Below are positions 34,353 to 42,985 of a DNA stretch of 64,000 nt, piece by piece. Every line of letters begins with the position of its first letter. Within the stretch, counting starts at the first letter, position 1. The notes beneath the pieces were generated by a model. It made no database searches. It had not been told where the DNA came from and saw nothing but the letters and a program-made list of their open reading frames with translations. Source of the stretch: Desulfurococcaceae archaeon MEX13E-LK6-19 (GTDB lineage Archaea > Thermoproteota > Thermoprotei_A > Sulfolobales > Desulfurococcaceae); NCBI GenBank assembly GCA_029637525.1, contig CP072660.1:1823612-1887611 (forward strand), written 5' to 3'. A program made the position numbers and the translations under genes.

Positions 34353-34874
34353 TTATTTTGCAAACTTCTTTTCTGCAGCAATACTCATTAGCTCTACTTC
34401 AGGAATAACTTCTTTGAGTACGTATTTTATATCATTCTGTTTCGCGGCAAGCTCATCAGCATCAGCAGGGTCTACCTCTAGTTTCAGAACAAGCCTTCCC
34501 ATTTTCACGACACCGCTTCTTAGCTCTACAGAATAATCTTTTGCACGAACAACAACAGTTTCCTCAGACTTGCTATAAGACAATGTAATTGTTTTTGGTT
34601 TATGTCTAGTAATAACTAGCCTATCATCAAGCACACTTATGCTCCAGAGAGGTTCCACAACAATAGTTTTAGGGGACTCAATATCACCGTATGCCTTCTC
34701 TACAGCAAGAAGTGTTTTCTTCACCAATGATATCAAGTCCTGTATTCTCTTCGCCAAACTAACTATCTGGGGTTTTAACGTAGCTGCTTGCGAAATCACA
34801 TTATTCTCTATCCTAGTATTCAAAGCATCAAGTACTGTTACAGCAGCATCGATTAATTCTTTTAGCTTAGCCAT
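34353..34874 (-). CDS. Hypothetical protein, 173 aa
   Basis: An N-terminal helical region (about 1-65, ELIDAAVTVLDALNTRI... QIVSLAKRIQDLISLVKK) is followed by a beta-rich domain (about 75-135: VLDDRLVITRHKP, TVVVRAKDYSVELRSG) and a helical end. No family was recognised. ATG 34874 follows AGGGGG at the correct distance; the open frame begins at 34889. It is convergent with the CdvB-like gene, about 140 AT-rich bases apart. Confidence 0.65.
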   Translation of the reverse strand: MAKLKELIDAAVTVLDALNTRIENNVISQAATLKPQIVSLAKRIQDLISLVKKTLLAVEKAYGDIESPKTIVVEPLWSISVLDDRLVITRHKPKTITLSYSKSEETVVVRAKDYSVELRSGVVKMGRLVLKLEVDPADADELAAKQNDIKYVLKEVIPEVELMSIAAEKKFAK

Positions 34875-34968
34875 AGTCTTCCCCCTCAATAACTCTTAAG
34901 CTAACTTATGATTCATAACTGCTACACAATAAAAATCTGTTGCTAAAGAAGTATTTTTCTCGATTACC

Positions 34969-35967
34969 TTAACTCCACAGCTTGTATATTTCATCAACAA
35001 TAGCTTCCTTTACAACAGTCTTTCTACTACCCTCAATAACTTCGAGAACAGGCTCACCTCTCAATACTTCGCCACAGATACTGTACGGTATTTTCTTGCT
35101 TTCAAGAATACTCGTGACATCCCTGACATTGTTTCTTGGAACAGTGGCTATCAATGCACCACTACTCAATAACTTCAATGGATTAATGCCTAGCGGCTTC
35201 GTAACAGCTTCAACTACATCATCAACTTTTACTTTATCTACATAAACTCTTATCGTAGTATTGCTAGCTATGGCTGTCTCAAGCAGTCCTTCCAATATGC
35301 CTCCTTCAGTAGGGTCATGCATTGACGATACATAATCCCTTATAGCGAGAGCTTTATCGACAACACTTACCCGCCATACATAATCGCGGGCTTTCACGAT
35401 AATCTCTTCGCTAACACCCTTGTCTCTCAGCTTATCCGGGAAATCCCATGCAATAACGCTTGCTCCTTCTCCACCTACAGGACCAGCCACTAGAATTAAG
35501 TCTCCGGGTCTAGCATCGCATGTTCTTATAACTCGTTTTCTCGTGTAGCCTATTGCTGTGGTAACTATAATTGTCCTTGGAATACCCGGCGTGACTTCGG
35601 TGTGCCCACCTATGATTACCGTATTTATTGAACTAGCCGCTTTCTTCATCTGGATAATAATTTCCTCGAGCTCACTACTATCAGTTCCTGGTTTCAACAG
35701 TATTGTAGTAAGCAGCCATCTCGGTCTAGCCCCACGTACAGCAACATCATTACTGGCTATATGAATAGAAAGCCACCCCGAGAACCGTGATGCAGTCGTA
35801 ATAGGATCAGTATGTGATACGAGGAAACCATCGCCCATTCTAACTACTCCCGCATCTTCACCAAAAGCAGGTCCCTGAACTACATCAGGATCAAATAATT
35901 CGCTAAAATGCTTGTATACAATGTTTTCAAGTATTTCTCGCGGAGGCTTTCCTTCCCCCAGTTTCAA
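34969..35967 (-). CDS. AIR synthase-related protein (PurM/HypE superfamily)
   Basis: ATP-binding protein of the PurM/HypE/ThiL/SelD superfamily. FGEDAGVV near residue 41 and SHTDPITTA near 53 form the nucleotide/metal-binding first strand, VAVRGARPRWLL near 77 is the domain hinge, GGHTEVTPGI near 121 the central signature and MHDPTEGGILEGLLE near 215 the second-domain signature. Closest in overall look to HypE (thiocarboxamide to cyanide on carbamoylated HypE), but the HypE C-terminal cysteine tail is absent and no hydrogenase genes are present. The specific substrate is unknown. Its start overlaps the upstream zinc-finger gene by 41 bases. Confidence 0.78.
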   Translation of the reverse strand: MKLGEGKPPREILENIVYKHFSELFDPDVVQGPAFGEDAGVVRMGDGFLVSHTDPITTASRFSGWLSIHIASNDVAVRGARPRWLLTTILLKPGTDSSELEEIIIQMKKAASSINTVIIGGHTEVTPGIPRTIIVTTAIGYTRKRVIRTCDARPGDLILVAGPVGGEGASVIAWDFPDKLRDKGVSEEIIVKARDYVWRVSVVDKALAIRDYVSSMHDPTEGGILEGLLETAIASNTTIRVYVDKVKVDDVVEAVTKPLGINPLKLLSSGALIATVPRNNVRDVTSILESKKIPYSICGEVLRGEPVLEVIEGSRKTVVKEAIVDEIYKLWS

Positions 35968-36229
35968 TTTTATACAACCCCTTTCTCATACACTCTTTAC
36001 AGACATAAGAAACCAGAGTGACCTGTATTAAACAATCCTCACAACCCACACGACCACAAATCATACAATAGCCTATAGCCGGGTATTTACCACAGATTTC
36101 ACACTTAGTAGCAGTACATACACTACAAAGACCAGTAGATTGATCATAGTCATCGTCACAAACGGGTCTACCACAGAGCCTACATTTATGGACTGCTTCT
36201 TTTCTCTCACAAATAGCGCATTTAACCAT
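35927..36229 (-). CDS. Cysteine-rich zinc-finger protein (B-box-like), 100 aa
   Basis: About 15 cysteines occur in regularly spaced pairs: CAICERKEAVHKCRLCGRPVC, then LCSVC..CEICGKYPAIGYCMICGRVGCEDC and YVCKEC. This suggests two or three cross-brace zinc sites like B-box or HIT-type fingers found in archaeal proteins. Possible protein- or RNA-binding adaptor; no enzymatic residues are visible. ATG 36229 is the start. The gene overlaps the following PurM-like gene by 41 bases in another frame, implying coupled translation. Confidence 0.8.
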   Translation of the reverse strand: MVKCAICERKEAVHKCRLCGRPVCDDDYDQSTGLCSVCTATKCEICGKYPAIGYCMICGRVGCEDCLIQVTLVSYVCKECMRKGLYKIETGGRKASARNT

Positions 36230-36275
36230 TTATACCGCCAGGAAACCTTTATCCTAACTATAGGGTACAGAAGTA

Positions 36276-36473
36276 ATGCATAGCATTTATCGTATAAAAA
36301 TAACTAAGTGCTTGGACATAGTGCTACATGCTTTAAACGAAGAGGAGGCAATAATGCTTGCCAACGAGTTCTTTAACAAAATCTGTGAGGGAAAAGGGAA
36401 AATCTACGTGCATGAGCTCGGGAAATCCGCTAGAGAACTCTATGATAAGAAGCTGATATACCAAAAACACTAA
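36276..36473 (+). CDS. Small hypothetical protein, 65 aa
   Basis: A short ORF between two genes on the other strand. The sequence (a strand YRIKITKCLDIVLHAL, then helix NEEEAIMLANEFFNKI, strand GKIYVHEL, then a helix) has the regular alternation of a real small alpha/beta domain. ATG 36276 has a TATA-like TTTATCC about 25 bases before it and may be leaderless. No family was recognised. Confidence 0.5.
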   Translation: MHSIYRIKITKCLDIVLHALNEEEAIMLANEFFNKICEGKGKIYVHELGKSARELYDKKLIYQKH

Positions 36474-36510
36474 ACTGTATCCTGGGAGCACGGGTTTTCT
36501 CTAGATCACG

Positions 36511-37374
36511 TTACGGGTAATTAGTATGATATGCTTTCACAACATTATCCACATTTATCTTAAATAATGTCTCTTCATCAACCACTTGTTCTTCAAGCAG
36601 TTTTAACTGATTATCAACTATATCCCATGGATAAGAGGATACACCGGGCCTCCTTGGGTCATCTATGAAATCCGACTCCGGGATCATTTTCTCTGTTGTT
36701 TTTTGCTGAAACACTTTCTTTAAAGTCTTGTACTTACCCGGCACTGTATGCCATAAGCCTTTTCTGTCAGCCCATATGTTCTCGTTAACGCTACTATGGT
36801 GGAGAAAAACCTTATCCTTCCCTATCCTTACTAATTGAATTAGTTTATCTATTGATTCTACTGTAGCATACCCTCCTTGTTCTAGGTGTAAATGGACAAG
36901 CATATCATTATCTCTTGCCAACTCAAGTGCTTTCAGCATTATTAACTCGCTTGCAACAAACCTATTGGGTGCTGTACTATAGTGTTGTCGGCCTACCTCA
37001 CCTATTCCATCAACAAGACCTTTTCTATGTAGCTCCACTATCTTCTCTAGAACCTTGTAGGCAAGAGAAATAATTTCCTCAATACCCATGCCACGCTTAA
37101 AGTACTCATCTACTTCAGCTGGGTGAAATCCAAGAAAAACCCTTGCCTCAAGACCTTCTTCACGAATATACTTAGCCTCCCTAATAACTATCTCAAAGGC
37201 TTTAACGTAATCGTCTAAGGTACCTCCTTTGAATCCATAATGATAGGGCGGTAGACTAACGAGTGCAATAAACCAGCCACCATTCTTCTTAAACCTACGT
37301 GCAATAGCTCTAGCACCCATACCACTAACAGGATTAGAGTGACAATGACCATCAGCAAATACTAGTTTAGCCAT
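36511..37374 (-). CDS. TatD-like metal-dependent hydrolase
   Basis: TIM-barrel amidohydrolase-superfamily protein, possibly a nuclease or phosphodiesterase. The metal-binding set is visible: DGHCHS at residues 8-13 (HxH), GEVGR near 123 (bridging glutamate), LHLE near 161, HHSS near 190 and the late aspartate in PESDFIDDP near 240. Loops are longer than in bacterial TatD. The 287-residue start at ATG 37374 is clear. A C/D RNA (37393-37451) and its TATA box sit immediately upstream on the same strand, so the gene is probably transcribed together with it. Confidence 0.85.
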   Translation of the reverse strand: MAKLVFADGHCHSNPVSGMGARAIARRFKKNGGWFIALVSLPPYHYGFKGGTLDDYVKAFEIVIREAKYIREEGLEARVFLGFHPAEVDEYFKRGMGIEEIISLAYKVLEKIVELHRKGLVDGIGEVGRQHYSTAPNRFVASELIMLKALELARDNDMLVHLHLEQGGYATVESIDKLIQLVRIGKDKVFLHHSSVNENIWADRKGLWHTVPGKYKTLKKVFQQKTTEKMIPESDFIDDPRRPGVSSYPWDIVDNQLKLLEEQVVDEETLFKINVDNVVKAYHTNYP

Positions 37375-37392
37375 AGTACACCAACCCTGAAT

Positions 37393-37451
37393 TTATGTCA
37401 GTACTTAAAGGCGTCTTCACTCATCCGTGAGTACAGCCTTCATCATCCAGT
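37393..37451 (-). ncRNA. Putative box C/D guide RNA, textbook spacing
   Basis: Read on the minus strand: box C ATGATGA (37440-37446), a 12-nt guide (37428-37439), box D' CGGA (37424-37427, one mismatch), a 3-nt spacer, box C' GTGAAGA (37414-37420), a 12-nt guide (37402-37413) and box D CTGA (37398-37401). A TATA box at 37471-37483 predicts transcription from about 37451, just before box C. The second guide holds a 9-nt complement to ACTTAAAGG, present around position 909-917 (E. coli numbering) of archaeal 16S rRNA as I recall it. The TatD-like gene starts 24 bases after box D. Confidence 0.78.
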
Positions 37452-37470
37452 GTCTACCTAGGTACCGGAG

Positions 37471-37483
37471 ATTATTATATATG
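37471..37483. promoter_or_regulatory. TATA box between the C/D RNA and the coiled-coil gene, possibly bidirectional
   Basis: ATTATTATATATG at 37471-37483 is placed about 30 bases upstream of the guide-RNA C box (minus strand) and about 44 bases upstream of the TTG start at 37521 (plus strand), the distance expected for both. It is the only TATA-like element in this gap, so the two divergent transcripts may share it. Confidence 0.5.
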
Positions 37484-37520
37484 ACTTGGCTAGAGATAGT
37501 ATTTGTTGAAGGTGCATAAT

Positions 37521-38282
37521 TTGAGCAGAGAGAAGAAGGAAAGAGTATTGATAATAAAGATACCCGAAGAACTATACATAGCATTAAGAGAACGAAGCAA
37601 AGCAGAAGGCTATACCTTACTCGCTGATTATATTAAAGCAATACTCATGAAGGAACTAGGGTTTGAAGTAACCCCTTCTCGTATCGAGGAGATAGAGAAA
37701 CGTATTAGTGAAATAGAGGAGCTTACCAAAAACATTGATCTAACAAAAATAGAGCGTAAAGTCATGAGGAAAATAACTGACATGATTAACCCATTTACCG
37801 CGAAAATAGATGACCTAGCCAGGAAGTATAGTGAGCTTGTCGAGAGAGTGGAAAGAATAGAGCAAGTAATCAAGAATATTGAAGAAAAACTCGAGAAACC
37901 ACCAGTACAACCACAACCAGCAGTGAGACATGAAGCAAGGAGAAAAACTGGTCTCGAAAGACTAAAAGAGCAAGGTGTATTATTTGAAAGCGAACTACAA
38001 AGATTAAGGGACCGTGATAGCTTCTTCCTTTATTTGAGAAGAGGGGGAGCCAAGGTAATTGAAGCCGTTGGGGAAAGAATAGCCATTGACAAAGACTTCT
38101 GGGAGAAGTTTAAGAGAAAACTATTCGAGGAAATAACTACTAATAACGATGAACAAATAAAGATGTATTTATCAAAAATAGAGTACAGACTCTTTGAAAA
38201 ACTACGAGAAAGTGGTCTCATATACTTTGATTCAACTGAAAGAAAATGGAAACCTACCTCAAGAGAACTTATTGAAGAATAA
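37521..38282 (+). CDS. Putative ribbon-helix-helix / coiled-coil protein
   Basis: A 253-residue protein. The N-terminus (VLIIKIPEELYIALRERSKAEG, in part, then LADYIKAILMKELG) resembles a ribbon-helix-helix DNA-binding motif. A long coiled coil follows (about 55-130, IEEIEKRISEIEEL and VERVERIEQVIKNIEEKL), then a proline/glutamine linker and a C-terminal helical domain (about 150-253). This suggests a dimeric DNA-binding structural or regulatory protein; no family was recognised. TTG 37521 is chosen because GGTG at 37511-37514 is correctly spaced; TTG 37503 is also in frame. Confidence 0.72.
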   Translation: MSREKKERVLIIKIPEELYIALRERSKAEGYTLLADYIKAILMKELGFEVTPSRIEEIEKRISEIEELTKNIDLTKIERKVMRKITDMINPFTAKIDDLARKYSELVERVERIEQVIKNIEEKLEKPPVQPQPAVRHEARRKTGLERLKEQGVLFESELQRLRDRDSFFLYLRRGGAKVIEAVGERIAIDKDFWEKFKRKLFEEITTNNDEQIKMYLSKIEYRLFEKLRESGLIYFDSTERKWKPTSRELIEE

Positions 38283-38363
38283 TAGTTTAAGCAACTTCTA
38301 ATATCCTAACCATAGTAAGAGTGTAGATGAAACAACCAGCAGATAACACGTGGAGGAAGCGAC

Positions 38364-39398
38364 TTGCAGAAACTTAGTATAACCAAAGGATTAACCAACA
38401 TAGTTGACATCACCAAACGTGGAGCAATCCTCTTAGGTAAAAACTTTGCTGTTGATGGGCCCGAGAAGAGGCCTGTTAGAGTGATTACTCATGCTCACAG
38501 CGATCATTTAATTGGCTTGGAAGAGAGTCTCCAGTATTCATCAATGGTCATTGCCACGCCTGCCACGATAGAATTGATACTCGAACTATGTAGACTAAAT
38601 ACTACGTATCGTGTCTTATTTAAGCAGAAAGCTGTTCCCCTAGATTACAACCAAGAAATAAATATTAATGGAGAAAAACTTACTCTATTGTATTCAAACC
38701 ATATTCTAGGCTCAGCACAAGTACTTGTCGAGACAAACGGGTATAGGCTTGGTTATACAGGCGATTTCCGCATAAAAAACACTCCCGTCATGAAGGATCT
38801 AGATATCTTAGTTATAGAAGCAACTTATGGTAGCCCAAAGACTATACGTGAATTCAAAGACGAGGTTGAAGACTATATAGTAGACGCTGTTTTAGACGGA
38901 TTAAGTAGAGATGAACCAGTAAGGATCTATGGATACTATGGTAAACTCCAAGAAGTAATGGTGCTACTTAGAAACAAAGGTATAAAAGAACCATTTATAA
39001 TGCCTCCTAAAATCTATAGGATAACAAAAATCGCTGTGAAATATGGATACGAAATAGACAATTTCTACAATTCAAATACCAGAGAAGCCATGGAGATAAA
39101 AAGAACTGGAAGATACATTTTATTCCAGCACATGATGACTGCTTCGAGAAGAAACCTCGATAAAGGAGTTAACATTGTCTTATCTGGATGGGAGTTCGAT
39201 AAACCGATAAAAAAGATTGACAGAAATACATGGCTTATAGCCTATAGTTCTCACGCTGATTTCAATGAATTACTTGAGTATGTAGAGAAAGCTCAGCCAA
39301 AGGTTCTCATAGTGGACAATTCAAGAGAGAGCTACGCATACGAGTTCGCCAACGAAGTGTCCAAGAGACTAAAAATACCAGCAATAGTATTACCATAG
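38364..39398 (+). CDS. Metallo-beta-lactamase fold nuclease, beta-CASP-like
   Basis: COG1236-like protein (the family of SNM1/Ysh1 and archaeal exonucleases). The HxHxDH zinc motif is THAHSDHLIG near residue 41; the next ligands are the histidine in SNHILGSAQ near 113 and the aspartate in YTGDFRI near 136, and a late histidine is in SSHADFNELL near 297. The overall 344-residue size is shorter than CPSF-type enzymes and lacks a KH domain. DNA end or RNA processing are both possible. TTG 38364 follows GGAGG. It lies 82 bases after the coiled-coil gene on the same strand. Confidence 0.82.
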   Translation: MQKLSITKGLTNIVDITKRGAILLGKNFAVDGPEKRPVRVITHAHSDHLIGLEESLQYSSMVIATPATIELILELCRLNTTYRVLFKQKAVPLDYNQEININGEKLTLLYSNHILGSAQVLVETNGYRLGYTGDFRIKNTPVMKDLDILVIEATYGSPKTIREFKDEVEDYIVDAVLDGLSRDEPVRIYGYYGKLQEVMVLLRNKGIKEPFIMPPKIYRITKIAVKYGYEIDNFYNSNTREAMEIKRTGRYILFQHMMTASRRNLDKGVNIVLSGWEFDKPIKKIDRNTWLIAYSSHADFNELLEYVEKAQPKVLIVDNSRESYAYEFANEVSKRLKIPAIVLP

Positions 39399-39486
39399 AA
39401 TCATAACCAAATAGCTTATCTAAAGAAGAATTATACTCACCTAGTAAAACCAAATTTATTACTACTCAAAACAATACCTTATACAA

Positions 39487-39555
39487 GAGGGATGATGTGC
39501 GCCTGCGACGTATGATCAAAAGAGATGACGACTGGAAGAGCCGTTCTGACCGTTT
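39487..39555 (+). ncRNA. Possible C/D-like small RNA (weak)
   Basis: A GC-richer island in an AT-rich gap. ATGATGT at 39492-39498 may be a degenerate C box, ATGACGA at 39525-39531 a C' box, and CTGA at 39546-39549 a D box 14 nt later, followed by TTTTCATT. A TATA-like AAATTTATTA lies at about 39450-39459, at the right distance. No D' box is recognisable and the first interval is long, so this may be another kind of RNA or nothing. Confidence 0.35.
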
Positions 39556-39566
39556 TCATTAATCCT

Positions 39567-40295
39567 CTAGGATATCCTATAATTACTCCATCTAGCAAAT
39601 GTATGTACTAATAAAACAAGCATTACAACCGAGGTTATGTAGGCTAGTGTTTTCACTACATCTTTAGATATTAATGGCGATACCGATGAGCCAGCAAGTA
39701 TTTCTTGTGGCTCTAGTTTTATTGCCAGATATTCTATCGTAAAGTTCTCTTTAACGATGAGCTCTACATTGTTAACAACGATTTCAGTAATATACACCCT
39801 GAGAGTTCCACCGAGAAGTATGCCGTTTTTTACATCACGATATTCAATAGAGTTATCACGATAAACAACATCTACCTTAACTATTAATGCTCCTACCGAT
39901 AAGTATGTGTATGAAACATGTCTTGCATTGTCTGGAAATCTGCTATATGGGCTTGTATTATTGATCCATTTCTCTATTAGGATTCTGGTGAGTTTCTGTA
40001 CAAAATCTTCTATTTTAACATGTTTTAGCGTATAAAGAAATTCTGACACAGTTATACGTGATGTTTTATTTATGACTATATTGTCATCCTGATCTATTAT
40101 TGCTCCAAGAGAGTAAGACATGCTTATATGCTCTGAGCGCACCATGAACAAATATTCAACATAATACTGTTGCAGACTAGCAACAGGTTCTCCAGTCCAA
40201 GGAAATAATGTCAGTAGGAACAGAAGAATTATGGCGATTTGGGTTTTTGTTTTCAAAAAGCTTGTATTTGTATTGAGGATACTCAGAAAACTCAA
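39567..40295 (-). CDS. Membrane-anchored external protein, 242 aa
   Basis: Two hydrophobic segments bracket the protein: an N-terminal signal or anchor (about 18-33, [14 protein letters not shown]) and a C-terminal helix (about 215-233, [19 protein letters not shown]) followed by basic residues. The domain between is beta-rich and most likely outside the cell. No family was recognised. ATG 40295 overlaps the stop of the pyrophosphatase gene by 4 bases, so the two are co-translated, although a functional link is not obvious. Confidence 0.7.
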   Translation of the reverse strand: MSFLSILNTNTSFLKTKTQIAIILLFLLTLFPWTGEPVASLQQYYVEYLFMVRSEHISMSYSLGAIIDQDDNIVINKTSRITVSEFLYTLKHVKIEDFVQKLTRILIEKWINNTSPYSRFPDNARHVSYTYLSVGALIVKVDVVYRDNSIEYRDVKNGILLGGTLRVYITEIVVNNVELIVKENFTIEYLAIKLEPQEILAGSSVSPLISKDVVKTLAYITSVVMLVLLVHTFARWSNYRIS

Positions 40296-40825
40296 TGTTT
40301 CTCCCTATACCGTTCTATAGCCTTCTTTATCCTCTCAAGTGCTTCGCTACGCCCCTTCCACCCTGTTACTTTTACCCATTTACCTGGTTCTAACTCCTTG
40401 TAGTGCTCAAAGAAGTGTTTGATCTTGTTCTTGATTGCTTCAGGAAGATCGTTGATGTCGTTTATGTTCTTGAATCTTGGATCGATCTTGTCTTTAGGTA
40501 CAGCAACTATTTTTGCGTCGGGTCCTTCCTCATCCTCCATTTCAAGAATACCTATGGGTTTAGCTTCTATGACAACACCTGGGCTTAAAGGCTCATAGCC
40601 TACAACAAGTACATCAACAGGATCTCCGTCTTCCTCAAGGGTCCCTGGAACAAATCCATAGTTGAATGGATAATGCATTGCTGTATAGAGGATTCTGTCC
40701 ACTTTAATTACTCCCGTCTCTTTATCGACTTCATACTTTATGTAACTGTTCATGGGTATCTCAATCACTACGTTGATTATTTCAGGAGCTTTCTCTCCAG
40801 GCCCAAGTTTCTCATAGACACCCAT
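40292..40825 (-). CDS. ppa: Inorganic pyrophosphatase, family I
   Basis: Hydrolyses pyrophosphate from tRNA charging and nucleic-acid synthesis. The 177-residue protein carries the family I core: [12 protein letters not shown] near 25, the YNYGFVPGT-like [21 protein letters not shown] near 50-70 with the metal-binding aspartates of DGDPVDVL, then [14 protein letters not shown] near 105 and the lysine pair near [10 protein letters not shown] near 150. ATG 40825 is the start. It leads a two-gene unit with the membrane protein at 39567-40295. Confidence 0.96.
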   Translation of the reverse strand: MGVYEKLGPGEKAPEIINVVIEIPMNSYIKYEVDKETGVIKVDRILYTAMHYPFNYGFVPGTLEEDGDPVDVLVVGYEPLSPGVVIEAKPIGILEMEDEEGPDAKIVAVPKDKIDPRFKNINDINDLPEAIKNKIKHFFEHYKELEPGKWVKVTGWKGRSEALERIKKAIERYREKH

Positions 40826-40894
40826 TATACCACTCCCCTCATGTTTTCACTTCTACATAGATTACGTGTTGTTTAGAATAAAAAGCTCTATTTC

Positions 40895-41773
40895 TTATTT
40901 CTCCAAGAGCTTCTTTAAGAGTACGGGTATGTCACTAGGCTTGTCTGCTACAGGTACGCCGGCATCTTCTAGCGCTTGTTTCTTAGAATCCCATGTACCC
41001 ATGCCCATCGATATTATGGCGCCTGCGTGACCCATTCTCTTACCTGGAGGAGCTGTCTTGCCTGCTATGTAGGCTACTACGGGTTTCTCTAATCCATGTT
41101 TTTTAATATAGTCTGCAAGCCTCTCTTCTGCGTCACCACCTATCTCTCCAACAATGACGACGGCCTTGGTCTCATTGTCTTCTAGAAACATTTTGTATAC
41201 ATCGATAAAGTTGAGACCAGTGATAGGGTCTCCGCCAAGCCCTAACACTGTTGATTGCCCGAGCCCGTGTTTGTTTAATTCACGTGCAATCTCGTAGGTT
41301 AGTGTCCCGCTTCTCGATACAATACCTATTTCTCCTTTAGTAAATACGTGACCAGGCATGATACCTATTTTTGTTTCACCAGGAACTATAATGCCTGGTG
41401 TATTCGGGCCAATTACCACAACGCCATGACGGCGAGCATAGTCAATCATCTTAAGCTCATCCCATAATGGTATACCTTCCGTTATAACCACTAGAACCTT
41501 GATCCCATTGTCTATAGCCTCGTATACGGCATCAGCTGCAAATCGTGCTGGCACAAATACTATAGATGCATTGATGTCAGGGTGTTTCATGAGGGCTTCT
41601 GAAACGCTATCATAGACAGGTACTCCATGTACCTCATTGCCACCTTTGCCCGGCGTTACGCCAGCAAGAATCTTTGTACCGTATTCAAGCATTAATTTCG
41701 TGTGGAAACTACCTTCTCTTCCCGTGATCCCTTGAACTAGTACCTTTGTGTTCTTATCAACAATTATAGCCAT
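40895..41773 (-). CDS. sucD: Succinyl-CoA synthetase (ADP/GDP-forming) alpha subunit
   Basis: Works with SucC to interconvert succinyl-CoA and succinate with nucleoside triphosphate formation. The CoA-binding Rossmann domain begins [13 protein letters not shown] near residue 12 and the phosphorylated histidine lies in [10 protein letters not shown] near 247; GPNTPGII near 122 is also conserved. The length of 292 is normal. The gene follows sucC after 6 bases. In peptide fermenters related enzymes serve energy conservation from CoA thioesters, so acyl-CoA specificity may be broader than succinyl-CoA. Confidence 0.95.
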   Translation of the reverse strand: MAIIVDKNTKVLVQGITGREGSFHTKLMLEYGTKILAGVTPGKGGNEVHGVPVYDSVSEALMKHPDINASIVFVPARFAADAVYEAIDNGIKVLVVITEGIPLWDELKMIDYARRHGVVVIGPNTPGIIVPGETKIGIMPGHVFTKGEIGIVSRSGTLTYEIARELNKHGLGQSTVLGLGGDPITGLNFIDVYKMFLEDNETKAVVIVGEIGGDAEERLADYIKKHGLEKPVVAYIAGKTAPPGKRMGHAGAIISMGMGTWDSKKQALEDAGVPVADKPSDIPVLLKKLLEK

Positions 41774-41779
41774 CCAACA

Positions 41780-42907
41780 TCACCCCGCTAATTCAACAGC
41801 TTTTTTAACAGCATCATCAAGCTCTGAAAAAGCATGAATACCTGCTTCACGTAGAATTCTTCTTCCTTCTTCTTCATTTGTACCCAGTAGTCTCACTACC
41901 ACGGGTTTTTTAGAACCAGTCTCCTTAAGGGCAGCTACAAGACCAGCGGCTACTTCGTCACAACGTGTTATACCACCGAAGATGTTGACAAGGACTACTT
42001 TTGTCCGGGGGTGCTTTAACAATATTTTAACGGCTTCTTTGACGCGTTCTCTACTGGCGCCACCGCCTACATCAAGGAAGTTGGCTGGTTTTCCTCCATA
42101 TAGATTAACCAAGTCCATCGTAGCCATTGTGAGACCTGCTCCATTTCCTATGATACCTATATCGCCGTCGAGCTCCACGTAAGCAAATCCTAGTTTTCTG
42201 GCTTCAAGCTCGACACCACTATACTCTCTCAACGACTTCTCGGCAAACTCTTTATGTTTATACAACGAGTTATCGTCAACAATGATTTTTGCATCCAAAG
42301 CAACTAGCTCCTTATTACAAGTCAATGCTAATGGATTAAACTCGACAAGCTCTAAGTCAAGTTCATTCATCATTTTCCACATGCCTTCAAGGATTTTCAT
42401 CAAAGAACTCGTGTAGCTTAATGGTAGTCCAAAATGCTTCACAATGTATCTAGCCATATAACTAGTAATACCTATCCCTGGATCCACATGGATCTTTAGT
42501 AACGACTCAGGATGCTCACGAACAAGCTCCTCTACTTCAACACCACCCATATAGGATGCAAGGATTACGGGTTTCCTAGCAAACCTATCAACAGTCATTG
42601 ATAGATAGTACTCTTTTTCAATACAGGCTTTTTCTTCGACAAGAACAGCCTCTACTCTAACACCTCTAATAGTTGAGCCAAGCAGTTTTTCGGCTATACG
42701 CCTAGCTTCATCTGGGGTATCCGCAAATAGTATACCACCAGCTAGACCACGCCTACCAACTAAAACCTGCGACTTAACTGCAACGGGCTTTCCTATTTCT
42801 CGGGCAACAGCTTCTGCATCGTCAGGCGTAAAAGCAACCTTGCCTCGGGGAACAGGTATACCGTACTTCCTGGCAAGTTCCTTTGACTCATATTCATAGA
42901 GTTTCAA
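41780..42907 (-). CDS. sucC: Succinyl-CoA synthetase beta subunit
   Basis: ATP-grasp subunit. MKLYEYESKELARKYGIP at the start, KSQVLVGRRGLAGGI near 45, the ATP-grasp glutamates with VEFNPLAL near 193 and KVVLVNIFGGITRCDEVA near 312 are all typical. The length is 375 residues. Together with sucD it forms an operon; the upstream gap to the metallopeptidase gene is about 80 bases and probably contains the promoter. GDP versus ADP preference is not readable. Confidence 0.95.
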   Translation of the reverse strand: MKLYEYESKELARKYGIPVPRGKVAFTPDDAEAVAREIGKPVAVKSQVLVGRRGLAGGILFADTPDEARRIAEKLLGSTIRGVRVEAVLVEEKACIEKEYYLSMTVDRFARKPVILASYMGGVEVEELVREHPESLLKIHVDPGIGITSYMARYIVKHFGLPLSYTSSLMKILEGMWKMMNELDLELVEFNPLALTCNKELVALDAKIIVDDNSLYKHKEFAEKSLREYSGVELEARKLGFAYVELDGDIGIIGNGAGLTMATMDLVNLYGGKPANFLDVGGGASRERVKEAVKILLKHPRTKVVLVNIFGGITRCDEVAAGLVAALKETGSKKPVVVRLLGTNEEEGRRILREAGIHAFSELDDAVKKAVELAG

Positions 42908-42985
42908 TTCTTTCCACCAGGAATAATAATTAGCAAGAATTATAGTTAAAAATAAATCTGGAAAACTTTACTAATCACCTTTTAG

